A DNA stretch of 64,000 nt from Kangiella geojedonensis (GCF_000981765.1 NZ_CP010975.1:1178001-1242000); one strand, 5' to 3'; positions 47,799 to 57,479 are shown, counted from the stretch's first letter. Translations and numbers: made by a program. Notes: generated from the letters alone by a model not told the origin.

Positions 47799-48710
47799 TC
47801 AGGGGAGGGGAATAAACTCCTCCTCATCTCCAGGAACTTTAGGAAAGCGCCCGGCTTTCCAGTCCTCTTTAGCTCTTTCAATTCGTTCTTTAGAGCTAGA
47901 AACAAAGTTCCAATCAATATAACGTTTTCCAAGGTTTTCGCCGCCTATGATAGCTAACCGTGTGTTTTCCTGCGCAAGAACGCTTACATTCAGGTCTGTA
48001 TTAATGACGGCCATAGAGTGTTCATTTACGACGGTACCGTCTACGGTTGCGCTGCCTTTCGCCACATAAATCGCTAGTTCTTCCGCTTTGGGTAACGCCA
48101 AAGACTGCTCGGAAGCGAAGTCTGCTTCTACATACAAGGTTTCAGCAAAAGTTTTGACCGGCGAGGATTCGCCGTAAGCTGTGCCCATCATAATTCGAAG
48201 TTTAATATTCTCATCCGTGACGCATGGTATGTTTTCGGCTGGGTAGTGGTGAAACTCTGGCTCCATCTCTTCTTTATCTTCGGGGAGTGCAAGCCATAAT
48301 TGCAGAGCATGAAGGCTGTGGGCTGTGCTGCTAATTTCGGGCCGCTCTCTTTCCGAGTGCACGATGCCTTTACCCGCAACCATTAAGTTGATATCACCCG
48401 GCGTAATCGTTTGGTGGCTGCCTAAAGAGTCGCGATGAAGAATTTCACCTTCGAAAACATAGGTCACTGTCGCGATGCCAATATGAGGGTGGGGGCGAAC
48501 ATTAATGCCTTTTCCAGCCTTAAAACTAGCTGGTCCCATATGATCAAAAAACACCCAAGGCCCAACCGCTTTTCTGCCCACCGTAGGAAATAGTCGCCTT
48601 ACCGAAAAGCCGCCAAGGTCTTTCTCTTTGGGCCCAATGAGTTGCTCTACCGCAGGGCAAGGAGATTCGGTGCACTCGTTATTGGGTTTTGCTTCTAGTA
48701 AGTTGCTCAT
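47799..48710 (-). CDS. Pirin family protein
   Basis: A 303-residue bicupin. The N-terminal cupin has the metal ligands RPHPHIGIATVTYVFEGE (two His) and GKGIVHSE (His), with a Glu between. The C-terminal pirin domain follows. Bacterial pirins include quercetinases and regulators of pyruvate dehydrogenase; the role here is unknown. The ATG at 48710 is used; an in-frame GTG lies three codons upstream. Confidence 0.9.
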   Translation of the reverse strand: MSNLLEAKPNNECTESPCPAVEQLIGPKEKDLGGFSVRRLFPTVGRKAVGPWVFFDHMGPASFKAGKGINVRPHPHIGIATVTYVFEGEILHRDSLGSHQTITPGDINLMVAGKGIVHSERERPEISSTAHSLHALQLWLALPEDKEEMEPEFHHYPAENIPCVTDENIKLRIMMGTAYGESSPVKTFAETLYVEADFASEQSLALPKAEELAIYVAKGSATVDGTVVNEHSMAVINTDLNVSVLAQENTRLAIIGGENLGKRYIDWNFVSSSKERIERAKEDWKAGRFPKVPGDEEEFIPLP

Positions 48711-49011
48711 AGTGTTCACCCGGTAAGACTGTTTAGTTCAAATTAGCAACTTTCTAATAATTAAACAAATTCAAAACATCGATATTTTGTATAACAGTTA
48801 ATTATAACCAGCGTAAAAAATGAGCTTGTTAAAAATTCAACAAAACACCTCAAAGCAAAGAAACTAATGGCTCAGGAGCTTTATCCACAAGCTTATTAAC
48901 TGATTTTGTGGAAATGACGTTTAGTAAAGCTTGGTAAAGGTGATGGCTTAATATTTGCTACATTCACTCTGGTGAAATACAATATCTGTGTATTTGAATA
49001 ATGGTTAAACT

Positions 49012-49362
49012 ATGAGCTTAAAAGTCATTCGAATGATTTTACTGTTTACGTTACTTTCCGTAGCGGGGCAGCTTATGGCTTTTAATCAGCATTGTGACAT
49101 GAGCTCAATGCCTGCAACCACAAGTATGAGCATGGACCATAGCAACATGGACCATAATAGTCATAGTTCCGATGAAGTGGTTACAATGCCGTGCTGTGAT
49201 ATGGCATCCGGCTGCGATATGGCAACCTGTGTTGCTTTGATGTTGAATTCATCAGTTAGCCATTCAGATTTTTTCAGCCAGTCAAGCCTTGTAAGTTCGT
49301 ACATTAATAACTTTCATTCTTTAGCGTTACACTCTCTCTATAAGCCACCAATTCTCAGTTAA
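49012..49362 (+). CDS. Small secreted Met/His/Cys-rich metal-binding protein
   Basis: A 116-residue protein with a signal peptide (about 1-23, ending LMA). A dense metal-ligand region follows (CDMSSM, SMSMDHSNMDHNSHSS, MPCCDMASGCDMATC), then a plain tail. It lies just before the RND efflux genes. Short proteins of this type lead copper or silver operons in marine gammaproteobacteria. Likely a periplasmic Cu(I)/Ag(I) binder. The exact family is not recognised. Confidence 0.75.
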   Translation: MSLKVIRMILLFTLLSVAGQLMAFNQHCDMSSMPATTSMSMDHSNMDHNSHSSDEVVTMPCCDMASGCDMATCVALMLNSSVSHSDFFSQSSLVSSYINNFHSLALHSLYKPPILS

Positions 49363-49491
49363 CCCAGGATAGATCTATCCATTTGAAGTTGGTGAGCGTT
49401 TATATCTCTTTTCTACACCGTTATAAATAGCTCAACCTGAATCTAAAAGACGTTCCGCGTCGAAGTAATGTTAATTCAGTAGAGAAAGGTT

Positions 49492-50886
49492 ATGAGTACC
49501 CTTAAAAGCGCAATATTATTAGTAGCTGCTTTATTGTTTAGCTCTGTGACGAACTCACAGGCTGAAACGAATGGCTATGGATACACACTCGAGTCGACAT
49601 TAATCATGGCTATAGAAAATGATCCATGGTTGAGAAAAAGTCAGTTTAAAGAATTGTCACTGTTATCACAGGCTGAGTCACAAGCCAGTCTGCCTGACCC
49701 GAAAGCCTCAATTAATCTAGCAAACCTACCGGTAGATGACTTTAGTTTTAACAGCCAGCCTATGACTCAGTTTAAATTAGGATTCAGCCAGACTTTTGCA
49801 AGGGGCGATTCACTCGACTTAAAGCGAGAAATAAATCAGCTTCAAGCCAGTGTCGAACCTACCATGAGGATAAACCGTAAAAACCAATTAATTATGGTGG
49901 TTGGAGCCTTGTGGCTTGATGTGCATAAAGCTCAACAAAGTATTGCGTTGATTAATGATAAGAAGTATTTGTTTGAAGAACTAAGAGAAGCGGCAGAAAT
50001 TAGCTACACATCAGCATTATCACAAACCAGTCAACAAGTAATTATTCGTGCAGATTTAGAGTTAGCAAAGCTGGATGACCAAGTTACCGTTTACTCAGAT
50101 AAGTTACACACTTCGATACGTCAACTTAGCGAGTATATTCAGCTCCCGCAGAGCTACTTAAGCGATAGAGAATACGGGAGTGTCTCCTTTGTTAGCCAAT
50201 CATTACCACGAATGACTTTAATCGAAAAAAAGGATGGTTTTCAGCAGCACCCGCTGATTAAGTCGGTCGATCAAAGTATCAAAGCTTCACAAAAGGTGGT
50301 CAACTTAAAAAAACAAAGTTACAAACCCCAATTTACTGTAAATGGTAGCTATGCTTTTCGAGAAGATGCAGCTGATGGAATGCAACGTCCGGACTTCTTT
50401 AGCTTAGGCGTGAGCTTTGATATTCCGTTGTTTACTGGAAACAAACAAGATCTTGATGTGCAAAGCGCTGTTTACGATAAGGAAGCTAAGCTTGAAGAAA
50501 AAGCATTGCTATTGAATCACTTGATGTCCGCTTATAACACTGAACTTTCACGATTGAATAAGCTAAAAGAACGACACAAACTTTACAGCGAGTCAATCCT
50601 GCCCCAAGTTAAGCACCAAGGCGAAGCTTCTATGAACGCATATAGCAATAACGAAGCTGACTTTGCTGAGTTAGTGCGAGCACGTATTGATGAAGTTAAC
50701 GTTCAACTCACAGCATTGGATATTGCAGTTGAAATCGAGAAAACAAAATTACGCGCTAACTACTACCAGGCTAAAACACCTTCTGAACTGTTAGCTCAGA
50801 TAAGCTCTTCATACAAAACTACTGACGTCACTGATGAGTTGAGTCCCTCCAACAACCCAATCAACTCAGGAGATCGACATGAATAA
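49492..50886 (+). CDS. cusC: TolC-family outer membrane channel of the metal efflux system
   Basis: A 464-residue outer membrane factor with a signal peptide (about 1-24, ending SQA), two long helical OEP repeats, and a beta-barrel segment (QFTVNGSYAFREDAADGMQRPDFFSLGVSFDIPLF). It would provide the exit duct for the CusBA-like pump. The ribosome-binding site is GAGAAAGG. Overlaps the adaptor gene by 8 bases. Confidence 0.85.
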   Translation: MSTLKSAILLVAALLFSSVTNSQAETNGYGYTLESTLIMAIENDPWLRKSQFKELSLLSQAESQASLPDPKASINLANLPVDDFSFNSQPMTQFKLGFSQTFARGDSLDLKREINQLQASVEPTMRINRKNQLIMVVGALWLDVHKAQQSIALINDKKYLFEELREAAEISYTSALSQTSQQVIIRADLELAKLDDQVTVYSDKLHTSIRQLSEYIQLPQSYLSDREYGSVSFVSQSLPRMTLIEKKDGFQQHPLIKSVDQSIKASQKVVNLKKQSYKPQFTVNGSYAFREDAADGMQRPDFFSLGVSFDIPLFTGNKQDLDVQSAVYDKEAKLEEKALLLNHLMSAYNTELSRLNKLKERHKLYSESILPQVKHQGEASMNAYSNNEADFAELVRARIDEVNVQLTALDIAVEIEKTKLRANYYQAKTPSELLAQISSSYKTTDVTDELSPSNNPINSGDRHE

Positions 50887-52369
50887 AAAATCTATTGCTT
50901 ATGCCGGTGTTGGCTTCTTATTTGGGGGGGTGGTTGTGTTGACTATGCTCCAGCTTTCTCCTGACAATACGGAGGGCAGCGCTAAAGCAAGCAAAGAACC
51001 TCTATATTGGGTTGCACCAATGGATGCTAGTTATCGTCGTGATAAGCCTGGTAAGTCGCCTATGGGTATGGATTTAGTGCCTGTCTATAAGGAGGGTGAC
51101 GATTCTGGTGATAGTCTTGGCACCGTAAAAATTGCTCCCAATATCATCAATAACCTTAGCGTTAAAACGGGCAAGGTTTCGAAAAGTCACTTAGTTGACC
51201 AGATTAATACCGTTGGCTATGTTGCATATGATGAAACCACATTAACCCATATCCACTCGCGGACAGATGGTTGGGTAGAAAAGTTATATGTTAGCCATAA
51301 CGGTGAGTATATCGAGGCAGGACAACCTCTTTATACCCTTTACTCACCAACCTTAGTCAACGCTCAGCAAGAATATTTATTAGCAAAAAAGCGAAACAGT
51401 CAAAGTTTAATGAACGCTGCAAAACAACGTTTACAATCGTTGAACTTTGGAGCTGAAGAACTTAAAAAGTTGGTTCGTACTGGAAGGCCGCTCCAAAATG
51501 TCACCTTTTATGCTGAGTCGGCGGGTCTTATTGATAACCTCAATGCAAGAGAAGGTGTGTTTTTACAGCCGGGTACGCGCTTAATGACCATCGGAAACCT
51601 AGACAGAGTCTGGGTTGAGGTGGAGTTGTTTGAGCGACAACTTCCTTATGTTGCTGTGGGGCAAAAGGTTGAAATGACGTTAGATTACTTACCATCCAAA
51701 ATGTGGTCTGGTGAAGTTGATTATATTTATCCGATGGTCGACTCCGTCAACCGAACAGCAAAAGTGCGGCTGGAATTTGGTAACTCTGAACATCAACTCA
51801 AACCAAATATGTTCGCTAATATTAGCATTAATACAGAGTCTCATGAGCAGGTACTTCAGGTTCCGCATCATGCTGTGATTCGCACTGAAAATAATGATCG
51901 TGTTGTGCTTGCGCTGGGGGATGGGAAGTTCAAATCCGTTAGTGTGGAGCTTGGGCGTACCACCAGTGACTCAATTGAAGTTTTGAGCGGTTTGGTTGAA
52001 GGCGATGAAGTGGTGCTAAGTGGGCAGTTCTTAATCGATTCAGAGTCGAGCATAGAATCTGACTTTAAGCGCTTTACTGATAGTGATACTGGTCATGATG
52101 ATCACGAAATGGCAAGCGCACCTCCATCAGCTAAAGTTACAGGAACCATCAATTCTGTTGATGCCGAGAGCCAAACGGTCAATATTTCACGTGGTCCTAT
52201 TGAGAAGTGGAACCGAGGACCAATGACCATGGATTTCGACTTGGATGAATCTCTATCCATTGATGACTTCATGATTGGCGGCAACATAGAGTTCACATTT
52301 GAAGTACGTGACAGCGGCTTTTTTATTACTGAAATACACCAAGCGGTGAAGGAACATCAGCATGATTAA
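50879..52369 (+). CDS. cusB: RND efflux adaptor with heavy-metal-binding and C-terminal CusF-like domains
   Basis: A 496-residue periplasmic adaptor. It has a signal/anchor (about 5-28), a heavy-metal-binding domain (YWVAPMDASYRRDKPGKSP), the CusB-type hairpin and barrel domains, and then a fused CusF-like barrel (about 415-490) with the MTM methionine pair. By eye against CusF, the ligand Trp44 position is Arg and His36 is not conserved, though a Trp lies two residues away. In E. coli CusF is a separate chaperone. Overlaps cusC and cusA by 8 bases each. Confidence 0.88.
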   Translation: MNKKSIAYAGVGFLFGGVVVLTMLQLSPDNTEGSAKASKEPLYWVAPMDASYRRDKPGKSPMGMDLVPVYKEGDDSGDSLGTVKIAPNIINNLSVKTGKVSKSHLVDQINTVGYVAYDETTLTHIHSRTDGWVEKLYVSHNGEYIEAGQPLYTLYSPTLVNAQQEYLLAKKRNSQSLMNAAKQRLQSLNFGAEELKKLVRTGRPLQNVTFYAESAGLIDNLNAREGVFLQPGTRLMTIGNLDRVWVEVELFERQLPYVAVGQKVEMTLDYLPSKMWSGEVDYIYPMVDSVNRTAKVRLEFGNSEHQLKPNMFANISINTESHEQVLQVPHHAVIRTENNDRVVLALGDGKFKSVSVELGRTTSDSIEVLSGLVEGDEVVLSGQFLIDSESSIESDFKRFTDSDTGHDDHEMASAPPSAKVTGTINSVDAESQTVNISRGPIEKWNRGPMTMDFDLDESLSIDDFMIGGNIEFTFEVRDSGFFITEIHQAVKEHQHD

Positions 52370-55300
52370 TCAAACCATTAAGTGGTCAATAAAAAACCGC
52401 CTGCTGGTATTGTTAGCCACTGTCATCATTGCAGGCCTCGGTATTTATTCTTTTAAAAATACCCCAGTTGATGCGCTGCCTGATTTATCGGATGTTCAGG
52501 TTATCATTAAAACCAACTACCCTGGTCAGGCTCCACAGGTTGTTGAAGATCAGGTGACGTACCCTTTAACTACCGCCATGCTGTCAGTACCCGGAGCACA
52601 GACCGTTCGAGGCTTTTCATTCTTTGGTGACTCGTATGTGTACGTGATTTTTGATGAAGAGACTGACCTTTATTGGGCACGAAGTAGAGTACTGGAATAC
52701 TTAAGTCAGGTTGCACCTAGACTACCTGACACTGCAAAACCACAGCTAGGACCTGATGCGACAGGTGTAGGCTGGGTGTATTTATATGCCTTAGTGGATA
52801 AAACCGGTAAGCACGATTTAAGTGAGCTGAGATCAATACAAGACTGGTTTTTAAAGTATGAATTACAAACAGTTGCAGGTGTGTCTGAAGTCGCTCCAGT
52901 CGGCGGTATGGTCAAACAGTACCAGGTAAAAGTCGATCCTGAAAAACTGAAAGCTCTAAACATTCCACTTGAGATGATTAAGGTGGCCATACAGCAAGGT
53001 AACCAAGAAGTGGGAGCCTCTGTGGTAGAGTTGGCCGAAGCAGAGTATATGGTCAGAGCAAGTGGTTATATCGACAGCACTGATGACCTTAAAAATATAC
53101 CTCTCGGCACAAACATCAAAGGAACTCCGTTGTTGTTAGGCGAACTTGCTGAGATTACTACTGGCCCACAAATGCGCCGTGGCGTGGCAGATTTGAACGG
53201 GCAGGGTGAAGTGGTTGGCGGCATCGTGGTTATGCGTTATGGAGAAAATGCTCAAGCTACTATTGATGGGGTAAAAGCTAAGCTCAAAGATCTCAAGAAA
53301 GGTCTTCCTGACGGCGTCGAAATCGTAACCGTCTATGATCGCTCAGGTTTAATACAAGATGCCGTGAGCAATCTGTGGATTAAACTGCTGGAAGAGTTTG
53401 CGGTCGTAGCGTTAGTTTGTATATTGTTTTTGTTCCACATTCGCTCTTCCCTTGTAGCAATTATCAGTTTGCCAATAGGAATTCTAGCGGCATTTATTAT
53501 CATGAAGTTGCAAGGTTTAAACGCTAACATTATGTCTCTTGGGGGAATCGCTATTGCTATCGGTGCCATGATTGATGGCGCGATCGTTATGATAGAAAAT
53601 ATGCATAAGCATATGGAGCGAACGCCTTTAACCAAGAAAAACCGGTGGGAAATTGTTTATAACTCAGCCAAAGAAGTGGGGCCGGCATTGTTCTTTAGCT
53701 TGCTAATCATTACCGTGAGTTTTATCCCTGTTTTCACCTTGGAGGCGCAAGAGGGCAGGATGTTTTCACCTCTAGCCTTTACCAAGACTTATGCCATGGC
53801 GGCATCAGCTGCACTTGCGATCACTTTAGTGCCAGTATTGATGGGGTATTTTGTTCGAGGGAAAGTTCGTGCAGAGCATGCTAACCCAGTAAACCGCATA
53901 CTTACATTTATCTACAAGCCAGTACTGCGAACGGTGTTAACTTACCCTAAAACAACACTTTTGGCTGCTGTGGCTGTGTTGCTAATTGGTTTATGGCCCG
54001 TCAACAAAATTGGCACCGAGTTTATTCCTCCTCTCGACGAAGGCGATCTCATGTACATGCCAACAACTTATCCAAGTTTGTCGGTTGGCGAGGCTCGAGA
54101 GATTTTGCATAAAACCGATAGGCTAATTAAAACGGTTCCTGAAGTAAAAACGGTGTTCGGTAAAATTGGGCGTGCTGAAACAGCAACGGATCCAGCGCCA
54201 TTAACCATGATCGAAACCTTTATCCAGTTTAAACCAAAGTCAGAGTGGAGAGAGGGTGTTACTACTGACACCATAAAAGATGAGCTGAACGCATTAGTAA
54301 AGTTCCCCGGGCTCACAAATGCTTGGGTTATGCCGATCAAAACGCGTATCGATATGCTCGCGACGGGCATTAAAACACCTGTTGGTATCAAAGTTTCAGG
54401 CCCTGACTTATCCAAAATTGAGGACATTGGTAAGCAGCTAGAAATTATTCTAAAAGATATTCCTGGGACAAGCTCAGTTTACTCAGAGCGTGTTGCAGGT
54501 GGGCGCTATATTGATATTGATATTGATCGAGTTAAAGCCGCTAGGTTTGGTTTGAGTGTCCAACAAATACAGAGTGTTATCGGCGCTGCTATTGGTGGTA
54601 TGAACGTCTCTTATTCGGTTGAGGGCTTAGAGCGTTATCCGATAAATGTGCGCTACCCACAAGAGTATCGAAACTCGCCTGAGAAGTTGGCAGAGTTACC
54701 GATTGTAACGGCAAGCAAGCAACGAGTAGCTCTTGGGGATGTGGCCGATATCTCTGTTAAAGATGGACCGCCCGGTATTAAAAGTGAAAATGCTCGATTG
54801 AATGGATGGACGCTGGTAGACATCGAAGATGTTGACCTTGGCTCTTATGTTGAACATGCACAACAAGTCGTATCTGAAAAACTTGATCTCCCAGCAGGTT
54901 ATGCCATTAATTGGTCTGGGCAGTACGAGTACATGTTACGAGCGAAAGAAAAGTTAAACTATGTTATACCGCTAACATTAGTTATTATCGTGTTACTGCT
55001 TTTCTTAAACTTCAAAAGTTTTGCCGAAGTCGCCATTATTATGGGCACATTGCCCTTAGCCATGGTCGGTAGTATTTGGCTGATGTACTTACAGGGATTT
55101 AATTTCTCAGTAGCGGTAGGCGTAGGTTTTATCGCTTTAGCTGGAGTCGCTGTTGAGATCGGTGTCATTATGTTGGTCTATTTGAATCAGTCGTATCAAG
55201 CAATGCTCAAAAACTCTCGCGAGATAGGAACATCACCAACTATTGAACAGTTAAAAGAGGTTGTTGACGCGGGAGCGGGGCAGAGAGTGCGTCCTGTAAT

Positions 55301-55484
55301 GATGACTGCTTTATCAATTATCGTCGGCTTATTACCAATTCTTTACGGAACAGGTACCGGATCAGAAGTCATGAGCCGTATTGCAGCGCCAATGGTCGGT
55401 GGTATGGCAAGCTCAGTCATTCTGACGCTCCTTGTGATTCCCGCAGTTTTCTATTTGTGGAAAAAGACATCATTAAAACTTTAA
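52362..55484 (+). CDS. cusA: Heavy-metal RND efflux pump (CusA/CzcA family)
   Basis: A 1040-residue inner-membrane proton antiporter with 12 helices and two large periplasmic loops. The helix-4 motif IGAMIDGAIVMIEN holds the proton-relay Asp. The LATGIKTPVGIKVSG stretch matches CusA, including the Met in RIDML corresponding to CusA M672. The positions I recall for M573 and M623 of CusA are not Met here, so the substrate may be Cu/Ag or another metal. Upstream genes favour copper or silver. A strong terminator follows. Confidence 0.92.
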   Translation: MINQTIKWSIKNRLLVLLATVIIAGLGIYSFKNTPVDALPDLSDVQVIIKTNYPGQAPQVVEDQVTYPLTTAMLSVPGAQTVRGFSFFGDSYVYVIFDEETDLYWARSRVLEYLSQVAPRLPDTAKPQLGPDATGVGWVYLYALVDKTGKHDLSELRSIQDWFLKYELQTVAGVSEVAPVGGMVKQYQVKVDPEKLKALNIPLEMIKVAIQQGNQEVGASVVELAEAEYMVRASGYIDSTDDLKNIPLGTNIKGTPLLLGELAEITTGPQMRRGVADLNGQGEVVGGIVVMRYGENAQATIDGVKAKLKDLKKGLPDGVEIVTVYDRSGLIQDAVSNLWIKLLEEFAVVALVCILFLFHIRSSLVAIISLPIGILAAFIIMKLQGLNANIMSLGGIAIAIGAMIDGAIVMIENMHKHMERTPLTKKNRWEIVYNSAKEVGPALFFSLLIITVSFIPVFTLEAQEGRMFSPLAFTKTYAMAASAALAITLVPVLMGYFVRGKVRAEHANPVNRILTFIYKPVLRTVLTYPKTTLLAAVAVLLIGLWPVNKIGTEFIPPLDEGDLMYMPTTYPSLSVGEAREILHKTDRLIKTVPEVKTVFGKIGRAETATDPAPLTMIETFIQFKPKSEWREGVTTDTIKDELNALVKFPGLTNAWVMPIKTRIDMLATGIKTPVGIKVSGPDLSKIEDIGKQLEIILKDIPGTSSVYSERVAGGRYIDIDIDRVKAARFGLSVQQIQSVIGAAIGGMNVSYSVEGLERYPINVRYPQEYRNSPEKLAELPIVTASKQRVALGDVADISVKDGPPGIKSENARLNGWTLVDIEDVDLGSYVEHAQQVVSEKLDLPAGYAINWSGQYEYMLRAKEKLNYVIPLTLVIIVLLLFLNFKSFAEVAIIMGTLPLAMVGSIWLMYLQGFNFSVAVGVGFIALAGVAVEIGVIMLVYLNQSYQAMLKNSREIGTSPTIEQLKEVVDAGAGQRVRPVMMTALSIIVGLLPILYGTGTGSEVMSRIAAPMVGGMASSVILTLLVIPAVFYLWKKTSLKL

Positions 55485-55499
55485 GTTCTTATACCTAAT

Positions 55500-55522
55500 G
55501 CCACCTTATTGGTGGCTTTTTT
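55500..55522 (+). terminator. Terminator of the efflux operon
   Basis: GCCACC, TTATT loop, GGTGGC, then six Ts. Confidence 0.92.
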
Positions 55523-55602
55523 AGTCATTGTTATTGTTATTACTAGTGGCTTCTCAAGGGGCCAAAGTCCATAATTTTAGTTAAACAACCATTTACACAT
55601 CA

Positions 55603-55628
55603 AAATGATATGATGTATCATATCATTT
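55603..55628 (+). promoter_or_regulatory. Zur box (near-perfect palindrome) before zur
   Basis: The arms AAATGATATGAT (55603-55614) and ATCATATCATTT (55617-55628) are perfect 12-base inverted repeats with a GT centre. This fits the AT-rich dyad bound by Zur-type Fur proteins. It lies 24 bases before the zur ATG, so repression would be autoregulatory and would cover the whole zur-merC-folE2 unit. Confidence 0.75.
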
Positions 55629-55652
55629 ATGTTGATAAGGATAAGTGCGTGT

Positions 55653-56126
55653 ATGCGAAATCTGAATGAAGTTATCGGCCATGCTGACCAATTCTGCAAG
55701 CAACAGGGTGGCAGGTTAACGGAGAAGCGTAAAGAAATACTTTCTCAGTTGATTAAGTCGAATAAAGCTCTGTCGGCATATGAACTTATCGATGCTTATA
55801 AGCAGGAGAGTGGTTCTGATATTCCACCCATGTCAGTTTATCGAATATTGGATTTTCTCGAAGAAGCTCAATTGGTTCATAAGTTGAAGTTGGCTAATAA
55901 ATATGTCGCTTGCTCACATATCTGTAGCGATCATAAGCATGAAGTACCACAGTTTTTAATATGTGGAAATTGTAGTCGAGTAGAAGAAATCAGTGTTAGC
56001 CACACAACCATCAGTGACATCAAAAAAAGTGTTAAAAACGCCGATTTCAGTTTGGTTTCTCCCCAGCTTGAGATCAATTGTATTTGTAACCGTTGTATTC
56101 CTGATAAGGACTTGATGCAGGACTAA
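55653..56126 (+). CDS. zur: Zinc uptake regulator Zur (Fur family)
   Basis: A 157-residue Fur-family repressor with the N-terminal winged helix (GGRLTEKRKEILSQL, MSVYRILDFLEEAQLVHKL) and C-terminal Cys pairs CGNC and CNRC for structural zinc. The HHxH-like region (SHICSDHKHEVPQ) supplies regulatory ligands. Zur rather than Fur is supported by co-transcription with folE2. The ATG at 55653 leaves the palindrome upstream. An ATG eight codons earlier would start immediately against the palindrome. Confidence 0.85.
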   Translation: MRNLNEVIGHADQFCKQQGGRLTEKRKEILSQLIKSNKALSAYELIDAYKQESGSDIPPMSVYRILDFLEEAQLVHKLKLANKYVACSHICSDHKHEVPQFLICGNCSRVEEISVSHTTISDIKKSVKNADFSLVSPQLEINCICNRCIPDKDLMQD

Positions 56127-56130
56127 AATC

Positions 56131-56538
56131 ATGCAAAATCCACAACCCATCTCTGACAAAATTGCGATTAGCCTTTCGTTGGCTTGCGCAGTACATTGTT
56201 TAATCACGCCGTTCCTTTTAGTCGCTATGCCTAGTTTGGCGGTGCTAGGGCTTGGTGATGAATTATTTCATAAAACTATGGCCATCTTAGTGATACCAAC
56301 CAGTATCATTTCATTGACCATAGGGTGTAAAACACATAAAAAATACCGTTTGTTAATGTTGAGTTTCATAGGTTTAACACTATTGATTTCTGCTTTAATG
56401 CTTCACGAAAACCTAGGTGAAATAGGAGAAAAGCTTTTAACAGTTATTGGTGCTGCGTTTATCTCCTATAGTCATTACTCTAACTTCAAGCTTTGTCAGG
56501 CCATTAAACACTGCCCCTGCAGTGAAGATAGTAAATGA
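56131..56538 (+). CDS. MerC-domain membrane protein
   Basis: A 135-residue protein with four predicted helices. The family-typical opening LSLACAVHCLITPFLL places Cys/His in helix 1, and a Cys-rich tail (HCPCSED) ends it. MerC-type proteins move mercury in mer operons. This subtype sits in zinc-starvation operons, so a zinc or related metal role is inferred. It starts 4 bases after zur and overlaps folE2 by 4 bases. Confidence 0.82.
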   Translation: MQNPQPISDKIAISLSLACAVHCLITPFLLVAMPSLAVLGLGDELFHKTMAILVIPTSIISLTIGCKTHKKYRLLMLSFIGLTLLISALMLHENLGEIGEKLLTVIGAAFISYSHYSNFKLCQAIKHCPCSEDSK

Positions 56539-57470
56539 TAGAGACCGATATGATAAAAGAACAACTTCCTGACATAACGAGTGATACATCAAGCCAAAAG
56601 AGCTACAGCTTACGGTGGGTAGGCATGGAAGGCATCGCCGTTCCTTTACACTTAAGCGACAAAGATGCTGTAGGGCAGGTTATTAATTCATCAACATCAA
56701 TCTATGTAAGCCTGGACAGTGTAGAATCGAAAGGCATTCACATGTCTAGGTTGCATAAAAACATTAATCAATTATCAACCTTAAAACTGGCTAAGCAGTC
56801 TCTGGATAAACTATTAAGATCTGCTATTAAGTCCCAAGAGGGTATAAGTTGTAATGCAAAGGTTAGATTGGAGTTTGATGTAACTTTTGAGAAGTCTTCA
56901 TTACTCAGTAAAAATAGTGGTTATCAGAGCTATCCAGTTGCGATAAATGGTGAAGCGTCATTAGATAATACGGATTATGAATACGAACTGACAATACCAT
57001 ATTCTAGCACTTGCCCGTGCTCTGCAGCCTTAGCCCGTCAGCTGTATAGCCAGCAAATTGATCAAAGGTTTGAGGGCGAGAGTATTAGTAAGCAAGAATT
57101 ACTTAACTGGGTTCAATCAGCACAAAATAGTTTTGCAACACCGCACAGTCAACGATCTTACGCTTACTTAAAGCTCAAACTTAAACAGGGTGAGTTGTTG
57201 TCCCTGAAGTCTTTAATTACAGTGTTAGAAGATGTTATCGGGACTCCAGTACAAACAGTCGTTAAACGAGTCGACGAGCAAGAGTTTGCGAGACTGAATG
57301 GTCAAAACTTGATGTTTTGTGAAGATGCCGCAAGAAAGTTAAAGCAGTATCTAGAGCAAAATGATTCTATAGTTGATTATTGGATAAAAGTCGAGCACCA
57401 AGAAAGTTTGCATGCGCATAATGCAGTAGTTATGGACCAAAAACAGCAAGTATTAGACACCAAACTATAA
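56535..57470 (+). CDS. folE2: GTP cyclohydrolase IB (FolE2)
   Basis: Makes dihydroneopterin triphosphate from GTP for folate or queuosine, without needing zinc as the standard FolE does. The 311-residue protein has the family stretch YELTIPYSSTCPCSAALARQLY with the metal-binding Cys, and C-terminal TVVKRVDEQEFARLNGQNLMFCEDAAR. Bacteria with a second, Zur-controlled GTP cyclohydrolase use it to keep making folate in zinc shortage. Overlaps the MerC-like gene by ATGA. Confidence 0.93.
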   Translation: MIETDMIKEQLPDITSDTSSQKSYSLRWVGMEGIAVPLHLSDKDAVGQVINSSTSIYVSLDSVESKGIHMSRLHKNINQLSTLKLAKQSLDKLLRSAIKSQEGISCNAKVRLEFDVTFEKSSLLSKNSGYQSYPVAINGEASLDNTDYEYELTIPYSSTCPCSAALARQLYSQQIDQRFEGESISKQELLNWVQSAQNSFATPHSQRSYAYLKLKLKQGELLSLKSLITVLEDVIGTPVQTVVKRVDEQEFARLNGQNLMFCEDAARKLKQYLEQNDSIVDYWIKVEHQESLHAHNAVVMDQKQQVLDTKL

Positions 57471-57479
57471 ATACAATGT

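Noticed and set aside
48881-48889. A perfect DnaA box (TTATCCACA) in the gap before the efflux genes
   Set aside because: It stands alone, with no cluster of boxes, no AT-rich unwinding repeat and no dnaA, dnaN or gidA nearby, so not an origin.
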